The position numbers and the translations under genes are program-made. A DNA stretch of 64,000 nucleotides from Aromatoleum diolicum (GTDB lineage Bacteria > Pseudomonadota > Gammaproteobacteria > Burkholderiales > Rhodocyclaceae). The first letter of the stretch is position 1; each line of letters starts with the position of its first letter. The stretch spans positions 1 to 64,000 of the forward strand of contig NZ_WTVQ01000012.1 in assembly GCF_012910955.1 (NCBI RefSeq), given 5' to 3'. Shown piece by piece: positions 50,422 to 60,494 of this stretch. The notes beneath the pieces are model-generated. The model did not search any database, was not told the origin of the DNA, and saw only the letters and a program-made list of their open reading frames with translations.

Positions 50422-53139
50422 ATGCTCCACAATCTTTTCGACGCCCGGAAGACCTTTTCGACCGCATTCGGACGCGAGGGCCAGTTCTACTCGCTCCGCG
50501 CGCTTGAGGCCGCCGGCATCGGCAAAGTGTCGCGCCTGCCGGTATCGATCCGCATCGTGCTGGAAGCGGTGCTGCGCCACTGCGACGGCAAGAAGGTCAC
50601 CGAGGAGCATGTGCGTCAGCTCGCCAGATGGACGCCGAACGCAGAGCGAACCGACGAGATTCCATTCGTCGTCGCGCGGGTGGTCCTGCAGGACTTCACC
50701 GGCGTGCCGCTGCTGTGCGACCTGGCGGCGATGCGCAATGTTGCCGCCGAAATGGGGAGGGATCCCAAGCTGATCGAGCCGCTGGTGCCGGTCGACCTTG
50801 TCGTCGACCATTCGGTGCAGGTGGACCACTACGGCACGCCGATCGCACTGCGCCAGAACATGGAACTCGAGTTCCTGCGTAACCGCGAGCGCTACCAGTT
50901 CATGAAATGGGGCATGCAGGCGTTCGACACCTTCAAGGTGGTGCCGCCGGGGATCGGCATTGTCCATCAGGTGAATCTCGAATACCTGTTCCGCGGCGTA
51001 CGCGGACACAAGACCACCGAGGGTGATCTGTACTACCCGGACACCCTGGTCGGCACGGATTCGCATACGACGATGATCAACGGAGTCGGCGTGGTCGGCT
51101 GGGGCGTGGGCGGCATCGAGGCCGAGGCCGGCATGCTCGGCCAGCCGGTGTATTTCCTCACGCCGGATGTCGTCGGCGTGGAACTCAAGGGACGCCTCAA
51201 CGAAGGCGTGACCGCGACCGATCTGGTCCTGACCGTCACCGAGATGCTGCGACACCAGAAAGTGGTCGGCAAGTTCGTCGAATTCTTTGGCGAAGGCACC
51301 GCCACCCTGTCCGTCACGGACCGCGCAACGATCGCCAACATGGCCCCCGAATATGGCGCCACGATGGGATTTTTCCCGGTCGATGAGAAGACGATTGCGT
51401 ATATGCGCGGCACGGGGCGCACGGACGCTGAATGCGAACTGTGCGAGACGTATTTCCGTGAACAGGGCTTGTTCGGCATCCCGCGCGCGGGCGACATCGA
51501 CTATTCGACGACGTTGACGCTGGATCTGACATCCATCGTTCCCTCGCTCGCAGGCCCCAAACGCCCTCAGGACCGCATTGCGCTGAAGGACATGGAAGAG
51601 GTGTTCGACCGCCTGTTTTCGCAGCCGGCAAGCGAAAACGGCTTCGGCCAGCCCGAGGCCGCGCTCGGCACGCGTTTTCCGACGAGACTACCGGGCGTCG
51701 ACCTCGGTCATGGCGACGTGCTGATCGCGGCGATCACGTCGTGCACCAATACCAGCAACCCGGCGGTATTGATCGCAGCCGGCCTGCTGGCAAAAAAGGC
51801 GGTCGACAAGGGCCTGTCGGTGAAGCCGCACGTCAAGACCTCGCTCGCTCCCGGTTCGCGCGTGGTAACGGAGTACCTTGGCAAGGCCGGGCTGCTCGAA
51901 CCACTGGCACAACTGGGTTTCGCGCTGGCGGGCTATGGCTGCACGACCTGTATCGGCAATGCGGGCGATCTGGCGCCCGAACTGAACGACGCGATCAACG
52001 AGAACAACGTGATTGCGGCCGCCGTGCTATCCGGGAACCGCAATTTCGAGGCACGCATCCACCCCAACCTGCGCGCCAACTTCCTCGCCTCGCCGCCCTT
52101 GGTGGTGGCCTTCGCAATTGCCGGACGCGCCAACGTCGATCTCACCGAAAACCCGCTAGGCCGAGGCAAGGACGGCCGTCCAGTATATCTCCGGGATATC
52201 TGGCCGACCTCGGACGAAATCGCGGCGGTGATGCCCTATGCGATGGACCCGGCAACGTTCACGCGCCTGTACGCCGACTTCACCAGAGATCACGACCTAT
52301 GGAACGAGATTCCCGCGACGACCGGTCAGATCTACGAGTGGCCCGATTCCACCTATATCGCCCGCCCGCCCTTCTTCGACGGCTTCTCGTTGCAGCCGGG
52401 TACCGTCGGTGACATCACCGGCGCGCGCATGTTGCTGATGCTCGGCGACTCGGTCACCACCGACCACATCTCGCCTGCAGGCTCATTCAAGGACACCACC
52501 CCTGCCGGCCAATGGCTGATTTCACGCGGCGTCGCGAAACAGGATTTCAATTCCTATGGGTCGCGCCGCGGCCATCATGACGTAATGGTGCGCGGCACCT
52601 TCGCTAATGTGCGGGTAAAGAACATGATGCTGCCGCCGCGTGAGGACAGCTCGCGCGTCGAGGGCGGCTACACCTTGCTCGACGGCACACAGACCACCGT
52701 GTTCGACGCGGCGATGGCCTACATGGCCACCGCCACACCGACAATCGTTTTTGCCGGCGAGGAATATGGCACCGGCTCCAGCCGCGACTGGGCGGCCAAG
52801 GGCACGCAGTTGCTCGGCGTCAAGGCCGTCGTCGCCAGAAGTTTCGAGCGCATTCACCGCTCAAACCTCGTCGGCATGGGCGTATTGCCCTTGCAGTTCA
52901 AGGGCGAGGATTCGTGGGAGAATTTAGGCCTGACCGGCGACGAAACTTTTGACATACTGGGAATCAATGCGAGACTCCTGCCCCGCCAGGATCTGACCCT
53001 GAGGTTCGGGCGCCGCGACGGCACGGTGCAAGAGGTTTCCGTGCTATGCCGCATTGATACGCCGATCGAAGTTGATTACTACCGCCACGGCGGCATCCTG
53101 CCTTACGTGCTGCGCGAAATTCTCGGACGCCCCGGATAA
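50422..53139 (+). CDS. acnA: Aconitate hydratase A
   Basis: 905 residues from ATG 50422, with AGGAGA 8 bases upstream. AcnA type, related to the eukaryotic cytosolic enzyme. Fe-S cysteines are in [11 protein letters not shown] and [13 protein letters not shown]; other motifs are [42 protein letters not shown] and [15 protein letters not shown]. Complete. Having both AcnA and AcnB side by side is compatible with growth-phase or iron-stress switching. A YchJ-like gene follows after 17 bp. Confidence 0.97.
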   Translation: MLHNLFDARKTFSTAFGREGQFYSLRALEAAGIGKVSRLPVSIRIVLEAVLRHCDGKKVTEEHVRQLARWTPNAERTDEIPFVVARVVLQDFTGVPLLCDLAAMRNVAAEMGRDPKLIEPLVPVDLVVDHSVQVDHYGTPIALRQNMELEFLRNRERYQFMKWGMQAFDTFKVVPPGIGIVHQVNLEYLFRGVRGHKTTEGDLYYPDTLVGTDSHTTMINGVGVVGWGVGGIEAEAGMLGQPVYFLTPDVVGVELKGRLNEGVTATDLVLTVTEMLRHQKVVGKFVEFFGEGTATLSVTDRATIANMAPEYGATMGFFPVDEKTIAYMRGTGRTDAECELCETYFREQGLFGIPRAGDIDYSTTLTLDLTSIVPSLAGPKRPQDRIALKDMEEVFDRLFSQPASENGFGQPEAALGTRFPTRLPGVDLGHGDVLIAAITSCTNTSNPAVLIAAGLLAKKAVDKGLSVKPHVKTSLAPGSRVVTEYLGKAGLLEPLAQLGFALAGYGCTTCIGNAGDLAPELNDAINENNVIAAAVLSGNRNFEARIHPNLRANFLASPPLVVAFAIAGRANVDLTENPLGRGKDGRPVYLRDIWPTSDEIAAVMPYAMDPATFTRLYADFTRDHDLWNEIPATTGQIYEWPDSTYIARPPFFDGFSLQPGTVGDITGARMLLMLGDSVTTDHISPAGSFKDTTPAGQWLISRGVAKQDFNSYGSRRGHHDVMVRGTFANVRVKNMMLPPREDSSRVEGGYTLLDGTQTTVFDAAMAYMATATPTIVFAGEEYGTGSSRDWAAKGTQLLGVKAVVARSFERIHRSNLVGMGVLPLQFKGEDSWENLGLTGDETFDILGINARLLPRQDLTLRFGRRDGTVQEVSVLCRIDTPIEVDYYRHGGILPYVLREILGRPG

Positions 53140-53156
53140 TTCCGGACACTCACACC

Positions 53157-53543
53157 ATGGTCGCCCTTTCCTGCCCCTGCCAATCAGGCAAGTCCTTTGA
53201 CGATTGCTGCGCCCCCGTGATCATGGGCGAACTTCCGGCCAAGACCGCCGAAGCGCTGATGCGCAGCCGTTACACCGCCTTCACGCTGCGCGATGAGGCA
53301 TATCTGCTCGCCAGTTGGCATCCGTCGACGCGGCCCACCGCACTGAATCTGGCCATCGAACCGGTTCCGAAATGGATCGGACTGCAGGTCAGGCAGCAAG
53401 TCCAGACGGGGGATAACACCGCCATTGTCGAATTTGTCGCCCGCTACCGCATCGGCGGAAAGGCGCACCGCTTGCACGAAACCAGCCGCTTCGTGCGCGA
53501 AGAACACCGGTGGTTCTACGTTGACGGCGAGTTGCATGATTAA
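53157..53543 (+). CDS. YchJ-like (UPF0225) SEC-C protein
   Basis: 128 residues. Begins with a SEC-C zinc motif (CPCQSGKSFDDCC) followed by the NTF2-like YchJ domain (MRSRYTAFTLRDEAYLLASWHPSTRP, FVARYRIGGKAHRLHETSRFVRE). Function unknown. It starts 17 bp after acnA and is likely co-transcribed. Confidence 0.9.
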   Translation: MVALSCPCQSGKSFDDCCAPVIMGELPAKTAEALMRSRYTAFTLRDEAYLLASWHPSTRPTALNLAIEPVPKWIGLQVRQQVQTGDNTAIVEFVARYRIGGKAHRLHETSRFVREEHRWFYVDGELHD

Positions 53544-53572
53544 CGCCACACACGGCGGAGTTCATAGGCGCA

Positions 53573-53578
53573 TATAAT
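53573..53578 (+). promoter_or_regulatory. -10 box upstream of the DUF6394 gene
   Basis: TATAAT 75 bp before the ATG at 53653. The -35 region is not recognisable. Confidence 0.35.
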
Positions 53579-53652
53579 CAAGCCGAAATATGCCTTCCAC
53601 GTGAGCAGATGCCGCGCCTGTTCGCAAAGCGTGCCCTGACAGCGAGATCGAC

Positions 53653-54036
53653 ATGAACCTCGAAAAAGTCATCTTCGGCTTCTTCATCGTACTCGCCGCC
53701 ACCTTGAATTTCGGCTTTTTCGTCGGAGATATCGACGATCCGGCGCACCACGACATCTATGAACTTTTCGCGGCAATCGTCGTAAGCCTGATCGCGACAG
53801 TGCTCAAATTCGGCGATCGCACCCAGATCGGTGCGGTGCACCTGTCGACCAGTCTGGTTGCCGACCTGCAGTTGCTTGCCGCTGCAATGGTGTGGGGCTA
53901 TGCCGCCCATATTTCGGCAAGCGGGTTGACGCCCGAGATGGTCGCGCGGGTGGTTTCACTGTCAGGTGGTGCGCTGTTTGCCAACGTGGTTTCGGTGGTG
54001 ATCCTGATCGCCGAAACCATCATGCAGCGACGCTAG
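53653..54036 (+). CDS. DUF6394 small membrane protein
   Basis: 127 residues with about four hydrophobic segments (VIFGFFIVLAATLNFGFFVG, IYELFAAIVVSLIATVLKFG, LVADLQLLAAAMVWGYAAHI, ALFANVVSVVILIAETIM). No known function. Its stop is 14 bp before the potassium channel gene, so it may be a channel partner; that is inference from neighbourhood. Confidence 0.75.
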   Translation: MNLEKVIFGFFIVLAATLNFGFFVGDIDDPAHHDIYELFAAIVVSLIATVLKFGDRTQIGAVHLSTSLVADLQLLAAAMVWGYAAHISASGLTPEMVARVVSLSGGALFANVVSVVILIAETIMQRR

Positions 54037-54050
54037 TCCGAGACCCCGCG

Positions 54051-55781
54051 ATGACGCCATTGCCGCGCCATCAAAGCATCTTCTTCCTGATCATGCGCCG
54101 CATGCGGGCGCCACTGATCCTGCTCATCAGCATCATGGCCATTTCGGTGCTCGGGCTGACACTGGCCCCGGGGGTCGACGCGGACGGCAATCCCGCACAC
54201 CTGAGCTTTTTCCACTCGCTCTACTTCATCAGCTACACCGCGACGACGATCGGCTTCGGCGAGATTCCATACGCCTTCTCGGATCAGCAGCGGTTGTGGG
54301 TAATCCTGTGCATCTATATGTCGGTGGTGGGCTGGGCCTATACCGTGGGAACCGTGTTCGCGCTACTCGCCGACCGCAACCTGCAACAGGCGATCCGCAC
54401 ACAGCGCTTCCTGCGCGCGGTTCAGCGCCTGCGCGAACCCTTCTATCTGGTATGTGGTTATGGCGAAACCGGCCGGCTGATATGCGACGCGCTGGATCGC
54501 CTGGGCTTCCGTGCAGTCGTCGTCGAACAGGACGACAGCAAGGTTGGCGAGATCGAACTGCACAGCTACCACGCCGACGTTCCGGCCCTCAGCGCAGACG
54601 CGCGCAATCCGGAGACACTGAAGTTCGCGGGACTGACGCACCCGAACTGCATCGGCATCATCGCGCTGACGAACGACGACGGGACCAATCTCGCCATCGC
54701 CATTGCTGCGCGCCTGCTAGCACCGAAGGTGCCGGCGCTGTGCCGTGCCGAAACACAGGAAACAGCGGCCAATATGGCGTCCTTCGGTACACGCCATATC
54801 ATCAATCCGTTCGAGAAGTTCTCCGAATATCTTGCGCTGGCGCTACATGCTCCGGCTGCGTGGAACCTGCTGACATGGCTGACCGGGCTGCCGGGAACCA
54901 CCATGCAGCGCGAGCGCGATCCACCCCATGGCGAATGGATCCTCTGCGGGCACGGGCGTTTCGGGCGGATGCTGGCGCATGTGATGGAACAGGCGGCAGT
55001 ACCGGTCACGATCATCGACCGACAGGCGCCGTCGATTCCGAGCACACGCTGGGTGCAAGGCGACGGCACCGGCGCGCCCGCACTGGAGGCGGCGGGGGTT
55101 CGCCGTGCAGTGGGCATCGTCGCCGGAACCAGCAACGACGTGGACAATCTGTCGATTGCAGTCACCGCGCGCGAATTGAATCGCGGCCTGTTCGTAATCC
55201 TGCGTCAGAACCACTATGCAAATCACGCATTGTTCGAGGCCTTCAATTACGACGTCAATGTGGTACCGAGCCAGATCATCGCGCACGAGTGCCTGGCGAT
55301 CCTCACCACACCACTGCTCGTGCCCTTTCTCGAAGAGATGAAGCGACGCGACGAGGCCTGGTGCGACCGACTGCTGAGGCGCCTGACCGAACGCTTCGGC
55401 TGGGAAGTTCCCGCGGTATGGAGCGAACGCATCAATCTGGCACGTGCTCCGGCACTGTATCGCAGGCTGATGAAGGGAGTCGAACTGCAGTCGCTGTTGC
55501 GCGACCCCTCGAACCGCGACGAGCCACTCGCCTGCGAAGTTCTTTACCTGCATCGCGACGACGACGATCACCTGCTGATCCCGGAACCGGACACCGAACT
55601 GCGTGCGGGTGACGAATTACTGCTGATCGGCTCGCCGGATGCGAGGCGCGAATTCGGACTGATCCTGTCGCATGAACATGCGCTCGCCTACGTCTTGTCG
55701 GGAAAGGATCTTCCCGGCGGCTGGATCTGGGAGCGACTGTCCCGACGCAAACCCTCCGACGCGGCCTCAAGCTGCAACTGA
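54051..55781 (+). CDS. Potassium channel with two RCK (TrkA-N) domains
   Basis: 576 residues from ATG 54051. Two membrane helices (about 20-40 and 82-107) surround a pore with the filter TTIGFGE at 65-71, a K+ channel-type signature. The rest is two tandem RCK modules, each with a Rossmann nucleotide site (VCGYGETGRL at 134; ILCGHGRFGRML), ending with TrkA-C-like segments. It resembles MthK-type gated channels fused to a double regulator. Ends 53 bp before the converging S4 gene. Confidence 0.9.
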   Translation: MTPLPRHQSIFFLIMRRMRAPLILLISIMAISVLGLTLAPGVDADGNPAHLSFFHSLYFISYTATTIGFGEIPYAFSDQQRLWVILCIYMSVVGWAYTVGTVFALLADRNLQQAIRTQRFLRAVQRLREPFYLVCGYGETGRLICDALDRLGFRAVVVEQDDSKVGEIELHSYHADVPALSADARNPETLKFAGLTHPNCIGIIALTNDDGTNLAIAIAARLLAPKVPALCRAETQETAANMASFGTRHIINPFEKFSEYLALALHAPAAWNLLTWLTGLPGTTMQRERDPPHGEWILCGHGRFGRMLAHVMEQAAVPVTIIDRQAPSIPSTRWVQGDGTGAPALEAAGVRRAVGIVAGTSNDVDNLSIAVTARELNRGLFVILRQNHYANHALFEAFNYDVNVVPSQIIAHECLAILTTPLLVPFLEEMKRRDEAWCDRLLRRLTERFGWEVPAVWSERINLARAPALYRRLMKGVELQSLLRDPSNRDEPLACEVLYLHRDDDDHLLIPEPDTELRAGDELLLIGSPDARREFGLILSHEHALAYVLSGKDLPGGWIWERLSRRKPSDAASSCN

Positions 55782-55833
55782 CGCTGCAACGAACGCGCGC
55801 ATTCGGGTCGCGCAAGGCCGCGGCAAGCGAGGA

Positions 55834-56052
55834 TTACTCAGCCGCGACGAGTACTACGGTCTCGCCGGCGAAGCTGACCGTTGCCCCGGGGCGCAGTTTG
55901 GCACGCTTGCGCGACTCGACCTGTCCGTCGACCAGGACCCGCCCGGCCTCGACCGCGGCATGCGCCTCGCCGCCGGTACCGGTGAGGCCGGAAGCTTTGA
56001 GCAGTTGATCGAGCTGGATGTACTCGCCGCGCACGGCAAAGGAAACGGTCAT
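55834..56052 (-). CDS. Small S4-like RNA-binding protein (YbcJ type)
   Basis: 72 residues, a single S4 domain (YIQLDQLLKASGLTGTGGEA, VLVDGQVESRKRAKLRPGATV). Such proteins bind structured RNA, perhaps in ribosome quality control; the exact role is unknown. It is divergent from the adenylyltransferase gene. Confidence 0.88.
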   Translation of the reverse strand: MTVSFAVRGEYIQLDQLLKASGLTGTGGEAHAAVEAGRVLVDGQVESRKRAKLRPGATVSFAGETVVLVAAE

Positions 56053-56158
56053 GGCATACTCCGGCGCGCCTCATCGGGGCGCGCGATTGAAATTGATCGA
56101 TCGAAAGGCGCCAGCCTACACTGCCTGTTATCCGTTTGCCGCCATTTACCCCCTGAAC

Positions 56159-57028
56159 ATGTCCGATGACCTGCTGCACCGGATCGACTGCACGATCAGC
56201 CGCGCCACCGAGTCAGGCGCGCTTCAGCCCATCCGTACAGAACAGACGCTGATTCGTGATGCCGGCATCGACTTCACGGTGCGCTGGGTTTCATCTCTAG
56301 CCCACAAGGATGCCGCACGTGTCAGCGCCGCCACACGCCGTATTCCGGCCTTCAACCCCTTCCTGCCCCCCGAACCCGAACTTGCCATCGGACCATTGGG
56401 CGAGCGGCATCTGGCCGTGCTCAACAAGTTCCCCGTCATCGAGCGCCATCTACTCATCATCACCCGTGCCTTCGAAGAGCAGACAGCACCGCTGACGCAC
56501 GCTGATTTCCTCGCCCTGGCCTCGGTGATGAACGTGCTCGGCGGCCTGGGCTTTTACAATGGCGGCACCGAGGCGGGCGCAAGCCAACGACACAAGCACC
56601 TGCAATGGATTCCGCAGGCCGGAGAGAGCGCCGCACTCAGCGCCTTCACCGACAGACTGCCAGCGAACCTCCCGGCCGGTGCGGTGGCGACGCACCCCGA
56701 CCTCCCCTGGCAACATTGTTTCGTGCGCCTCGCGCTTGAAGATGCCCGCGACACCGGACAATTCGGCGAATTGCTCTGCGATTCTTTTCGGCGCGCATGC
56801 CGCGCCGTGGGCATTGACCATGGCCTCAATCCGATGCCACCTTACAACCTGCTGGCGAGTCGCGAGTGGCTGACGGTGATCCCGCGCCGCTGCGAGCGCC
56901 ACGAGCACATTTCGATCAATGCCCTCGGCTTTGCCGGGTCGCTATTCGTGCGTCAACCGGCACAGATCGACACCGTGCGCAACATCGGTCCGCTGCAACT
57001 GCTCACGGCGGTTGCACACCGGCGCTGA
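56159..57028 (+). CDS. Ap4A phosphorylase / ATP adenylyltransferase
   Basis: 289 residues from ATG 56159 (MSDDLLHRI). The HIT-like catalytic motif is SQRHKHLQWIP, and FNPFLPPEPELAIG, HLAVLNKFPVIERHLLIITRAFEEQ, NGGTEAGAS and PYNLLASREWLTVIPRR are conserved in the ApaH-independent Apa2 family. It breaks down diadenosine tetraphosphate by phosphorolysis or transfers AMP. Confidence 0.9.
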   Translation: MSDDLLHRIDCTISRATESGALQPIRTEQTLIRDAGIDFTVRWVSSLAHKDAARVSAATRRIPAFNPFLPPEPELAIGPLGERHLAVLNKFPVIERHLLIITRAFEEQTAPLTHADFLALASVMNVLGGLGFYNGGTEAGASQRHKHLQWIPQAGESAALSAFTDRLPANLPAGAVATHPDLPWQHCFVRLALEDARDTGQFGELLCDSFRRACRAVGIDHGLNPMPPYNLLASREWLTVIPRRCERHEHISINALGFAGSLFVRQPAQIDTVRNIGPLQLLTAVAHRR

Positions 57029-57036
57029 AAATCGAT

Positions 57037-57366
57037 TCACAGCGGGCGCAGACCGTGGCGTGAACGCGCACGGTCACAAGCATCCTCGCCGATACCCAAC
57101 GCAGCGTAGGGGGCGAAGTCACGGCAAGGCGAAGGGCGGCTGGCGTAGATCGAGCAGCGTGCCTTGACGCCAATCTCGCCGTCGAGAGCGATGCAGCGCG
57201 GCGGCGCCTCGTCCGTGCCGCGCATGCGCACCAGCCGGGCGGTGAGCGGAACGGTCAATGCATCGGACACCCCGCCCGGCGTTACGCTGGCAAGTTCAGA
57301 GGGATGAAAGTCGACGCGAAATGCGGCGCAGCAGGCACCGCAGCGGGTGCAGTAGTCGTCGCTCAT
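57037..57366 (-). CDS. YkgJ family cysteine cluster protein
   Basis: 109 residues from ATG 57366; further upstream codons are not conserved. A zinc- or iron-chelating cysteine cluster (YCTRCGACCAAFRVDF, CSIYASRPSPCRDF) defines the family. Role unknown, sometimes linked to metal handling. It begins 25 bp after the UPF0149 stop. Confidence 0.88.
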   Translation of the reverse strand: MSDDYCTRCGACCAAFRVDFHPSELASVTPGGVSDALTVPLTARLVRMRGTDEAPPRCIALDGEIGVKARCSIYASRPSPCRDFAPYAALGIGEDACDRARSRHGLRPL

Positions 57367-57391
57367 GATTGAAGCCGGACCGTGTTCGGCC

Positions 57392-58117
57392 CTACTCCGG
57401 GGCTCCGCAACATTTCTTGTATTTCTTGCCGCTACCACAGGGACAGGGGTCGTTCCGCCCCACACCTGACGGCGTGGGTATCGAAGGCCCGTCCACCGAA
57501 AGCAGCTCAAGCGAACCCAGATCGAGCTTGCGCCACTGCCTGACGATCGCACCCAGATTGCTCACGGCCAACTCCAGCCACTGCATGCGAGTACTGTCGT
57601 CCACCTGGACCGATGCCTCATCCGCCCACGGCGCCATCAACGCATCCAGCGCGTGGCGCACGGCTTGCGCCGCATCATCGGGCACGCCGGCCTCCCAATC
57701 CTCGGGCCACAGTTCGAGTCCCTGCGCGAAACCCTCGATCCACTCCTCGCCAATCTCCAGCGAATCGCCCTCGCTGGACGCATAGCAGAACGGCTCCCAA
57801 CCTTCCGGCTCACCCAGCGTCGTCGCCAATTCGTTGTAATAGCGCCGCACCAACTGGATTGCACGCTGCATCTGGCTGCCCGAGCCGAACGATACCTCGT
57901 CACCGTGCGCCGACCACACGGCCGGCAACCAGTCCTCGGCGGCGATCTGCACCGGCGAAGCCAGCACGGCGGCGAGAAAGCCGTCAAGCATCTCAAGATT
58001 CATGCAGTCTTCGGGCACGACATCCGATGTCAGCAGCTCTTCAAGTGCCTCGAACTCATCGTCATCGAGCAATTGCGGGTTGTTCGTATCCACGGATTCG
58101 GGGGCTTCGGTCGTCAT
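57392..58117 (-). CDS. UPF0149/YecA family protein with SEC-C motif
   Basis: 241 residues from ATG 58117. N-terminal YgfB/YecA helical domain ([38 protein letters not shown]) and a C-terminal SEC-C zinc motif ([15 protein letters not shown]). Function unknown; SEC-C motifs in SecA bind SecB and ribosomes. Between trmB-like (20 bp) and the ykgJ-like gene. Confidence 0.9.
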
Positions 58118-58137
58118 CGTTTTCTCCGTCAGGCCGC

Positions 58138-58842
58138 TCAGCGTGCGCCATCCGACACGCGTGCGCAAGCGTCATTATCCAGATCGCAGCACACGCGATA
58201 CAGCATCTGGCCGGAATCGCGATACTTCCGTTCAAACGGCGTCAACGGCAACGGCGCCTCGAACACTTCCCAGCCAGTCTCGTGCCCCGTTACCAATCCC
58301 AGCGCACTGGCAAACTCCTCGATATACACACGCCAGTTGCTGCGGCATTCAAGCAGGCCGCCGAGTCTTGGGATGAATGGAAATACCGGGTGAGCGTGCC
58401 AGCGACGCGCCAGATGGCCAATCTTCGGCCACGGGTTCGGGTACAGGATGTAATGACGCGCCAGACGCAGACCGGCATCGCAGGCGAGACGCCAATAATC
58501 GACCAGATCGGCACGCACGAACACCATGTTCGTCGGCAACAGCGCGTCCGGATAAGGCTTGCGCCGGTTCAGGCGGTCTTCGGACTGATCCACGCCGATC
58601 ACCCAGTGGTCCGGGAACATGCGCGCGAGCTGGATGGTGCTGTGCCCCACACCGCAGCCGGCGTCGAGAATCAGTGGCGCGCGCCGGTCCCAACCCGCCA
58701 GGCTGGCATCGAAGGCGGCACGGTTGTAGTCCGCGTAGGGCTTGCGAAACGGCTCGGCGACGTGCCGCTCGACGCGGCGCGCGAGCTGCTCGTGGATGCC
58801 GGCCTGGGCACTTTCTGGGATACGGGAATTTGCGTAACTCAT
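58138..58842 (-). CDS. TrmB-like tRNA (guanine-N7)-methyltransferase
   Basis: 234 residues from ATG 58842, with AAGGA 4 bases upstream; a GTG at 58860 overlaps the dus stop and is an alternative. SAM-binding [30 protein letters not shown] and the substrate-pocket [10 protein letters not shown] motif fit TrmB, but the motif usually reads FPDPWPKKRHHKRR; here [13 protein letters not shown] follows, so it is a diverged member. RNA substrate is likely tRNA G46 or another RNA guanine. Confidence 0.82.
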
Positions 58843-58856
58843 TGAATCCTTGATAT

Positions 58857-59852
58857 TCACGCTGCAAGCGCGGTGGGCTCTGCGACGATGCCGTGGCGCA
58901 TCAGCACCGCGTTGATTTCAGGCGGGCGACGCATAGGCCGGATTTCCTGGAAAAGGGTCTCGGCATGCGGGAAGTTCCGCTGCAGCAGGTTCAACCACTG
59001 CTTGAACCTGCCCGGGGCGTGAGCCGGCAGCACCTTGTCCTGCACCTGCCGCCAGAATGACGCCAGCAACGGACACAGTTCGCGCCACTCGGCAGTGCGA
59101 TCGGCGGCGGGAAACAGCGCGGGTGACGCGGCGCGGTGCATGCGAATCCGGCGCACCATGAACGGATCGGCCACCGCCCCTCGCCCCAGCATGACATCGG
59201 CCACTCCGCTTTCAGCACGACAACGCAACCAGTCCGTCTCCGACCAGACCTCGCCATTGGCAATCACGGGGATCGGCACCGCTTCCGCAATACGCGCGAT
59301 CCACGGCCAGTGGGCAGGCGGACGGTATCCCTGAAGTTTGGTCCGCGCATGCACGACGATCTCCTCGACCCCGCCATCAGCGAGTGCCCGCGCGCAATCG
59401 AGCGCCTTGGCGGCATCGGACACGCCCAGCCGCATCTTGGCGGTGAAAGGCACGCCCGGCGGCACGACTGACCGCACCGCGGAAGCGATCGCAAACAGAA
59501 GTTCGGGCTCATCGAGCAACACTGCGCCGCCGCGGTGACGATTCACCGTCGGCGCCGGACAACCGAAATTCAAGTCGATCCCGGCCGGCTGAAGTTCCAC
59601 GAGATGCGCGGCGTTATCCGCCAGGCAGGCGGGATCCGAGCCGAGCAGCTGCACGCGAACCGCCGTTCCGGCCGCCGTCCGGCCACCGTTCAGCAGTTCG
59701 GGGCAAACGCGCCGGAAATAACGATGCGGCAGCACGGTGTCCGACACGCGTGCAAATTCGCACACAGCCCAATCGTAATCCCCGGCGCGAGTCAGGACGT
59801 CGCGCAGCACCGCGTCGAGCAAACCCTCCATCGGCGCGAGCAGCAGACGCAC
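58857..59852 (-). CDS. dusC: tRNA-dihydrouridine synthase
   Basis: 331 residues from a GTG start. A flavin enzyme reducing uridines in tRNA. Motifs: LLAPMEGLLDAVLRDVLT, FARVSDTVLP, GIDLNFGCPAPTVNRHRGGA with the catalytic Cys, FTAKMRLGVSD, EIVVHARTKLQGYRPPA, IPVIANGEVWS and VMLGRGAVADPFM. DusC is closest by the MEG and FGCP patterns. A GTGA overlaps the trmB-like gene. Confidence 0.92.
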   Translation of the reverse strand: MRLLLAPMEGLLDAVLRDVLTRAGDYDWAVCEFARVSDTVLPHRYFRRVCPELLNGGRTAAGTAVRVQLLGSDPACLADNAAHLVELQPAGIDLNFGCPAPTVNRHRGGAVLLDEPELLFAIASAVRSVVPPGVPFTAKMRLGVSDAAKALDCARALADGGVEEIVVHARTKLQGYRPPAHWPWIARIAEAVPIPVIANGEVWSETDWLRCRAESGVADVMLGRGAVADPFMVRRIRMHRAASPALFPAADRTAEWRELCPLLASFWRQVQDKVLPAHAPGRFKQWLNLLQRNFPHAETLFQEIRPMRRPPEINAVLMRHGIVAEPTALAA

Positions 59853-59982
59853 CCCAGACCCCTGAACAGAAAGGGCTTATTGTACGGGCAATCCCGTAGC
59901 GACGAAAAATCCGCGACGCCGACAAGCTAGCGATCGCGGTGCGCCCAGCCCCTTGCGGGTTCCGCCATGACTCTCCTTTTAC

Positions 59983-60011
59983 TTGCCATGGACTGCGCGA
60001 TGTCCGATAAT
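59983..60011 (+). promoter_or_regulatory. Sigma-70 promoter of rpmE
   Basis: TTGCCA (59983-59988), 17-bp spacer, GATAAT (60006-60011), 63 bp before the ATG of rpmE. Confidence 0.75.
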
Positions 60012-60074
60012 TCATGGTTTCCACTCGGCTTTTTGGGCGGCCACACTCACCGCCCGCTCGTTCAAGGAACCACC

Positions 60075-60293
60075 ATGAAAGCGGACATCCATCCCAAGTA
60101 TGCAGAAGTCCAGGTCACCTGCTCCTGCGGCAATAACTTCACGACCCGCTCCACGATGAGCAAGCCCGCCCTGCACGTGGAAGTCTGTGCAGCGTGTCAT
60201 CCGTTCTACACCGGCAAGCAGAAGATCGTTGATACCGCAGGCCGAGTGGAGCGTTTCCGCCAGAAGTACGGCAGCGTTCAGCGCCTCGGCTGA
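60075..60293 (+). CDS. rpmE: 50S ribosomal protein L31, zinc-binding type
   Basis: 72 residues. L31 bridges the large and small ribosomal subunits. Zinc ligands Cys in VTCSCGNNF and [13 protein letters not shown], with the conserved [12 protein letters not shown] start. The zinc-type (C+) form is used when zinc is plentiful. It has a good promoter and a strong terminator, so it is a single-gene unit. Confidence 0.97.
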   Translation: MKADIHPKYAEVQVTCSCGNNFTTRSTMSKPALHVEVCAACHPFYTGKQKIVDTAGRVERFRQKYGSVQRLG

Positions 60294-60314
60294 GCCCCCG
60301 GCATCCGGTTCAAG

Positions 60315-60341
60315 AAAAAGGCAGCTTCGGCTGCCTTTTTT
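60315..60341 (+). terminator. Rho-independent terminator of rpmE
   Basis: AAAAAGGCAGC-TTCG-GCTGCCTTTTTT, a UUCG tetraloop hairpin with U-run, 21 bp after the rpmE stop. Confidence 0.95.
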
Positions 60342-60494
60342 GTTCCCGGCCCTCACGGCATCCATCCCCCTGCTCCCTGATGTAATTTGGTTGCGCACCG
60401 CAGCAGACGCGCCGCCCACGGGCCATTTTGCCAGCTAGAATTCGCACCTGACGATCAAAGACTCCGGAGCCCGTGCGCCCCGGGGCGACATAAC

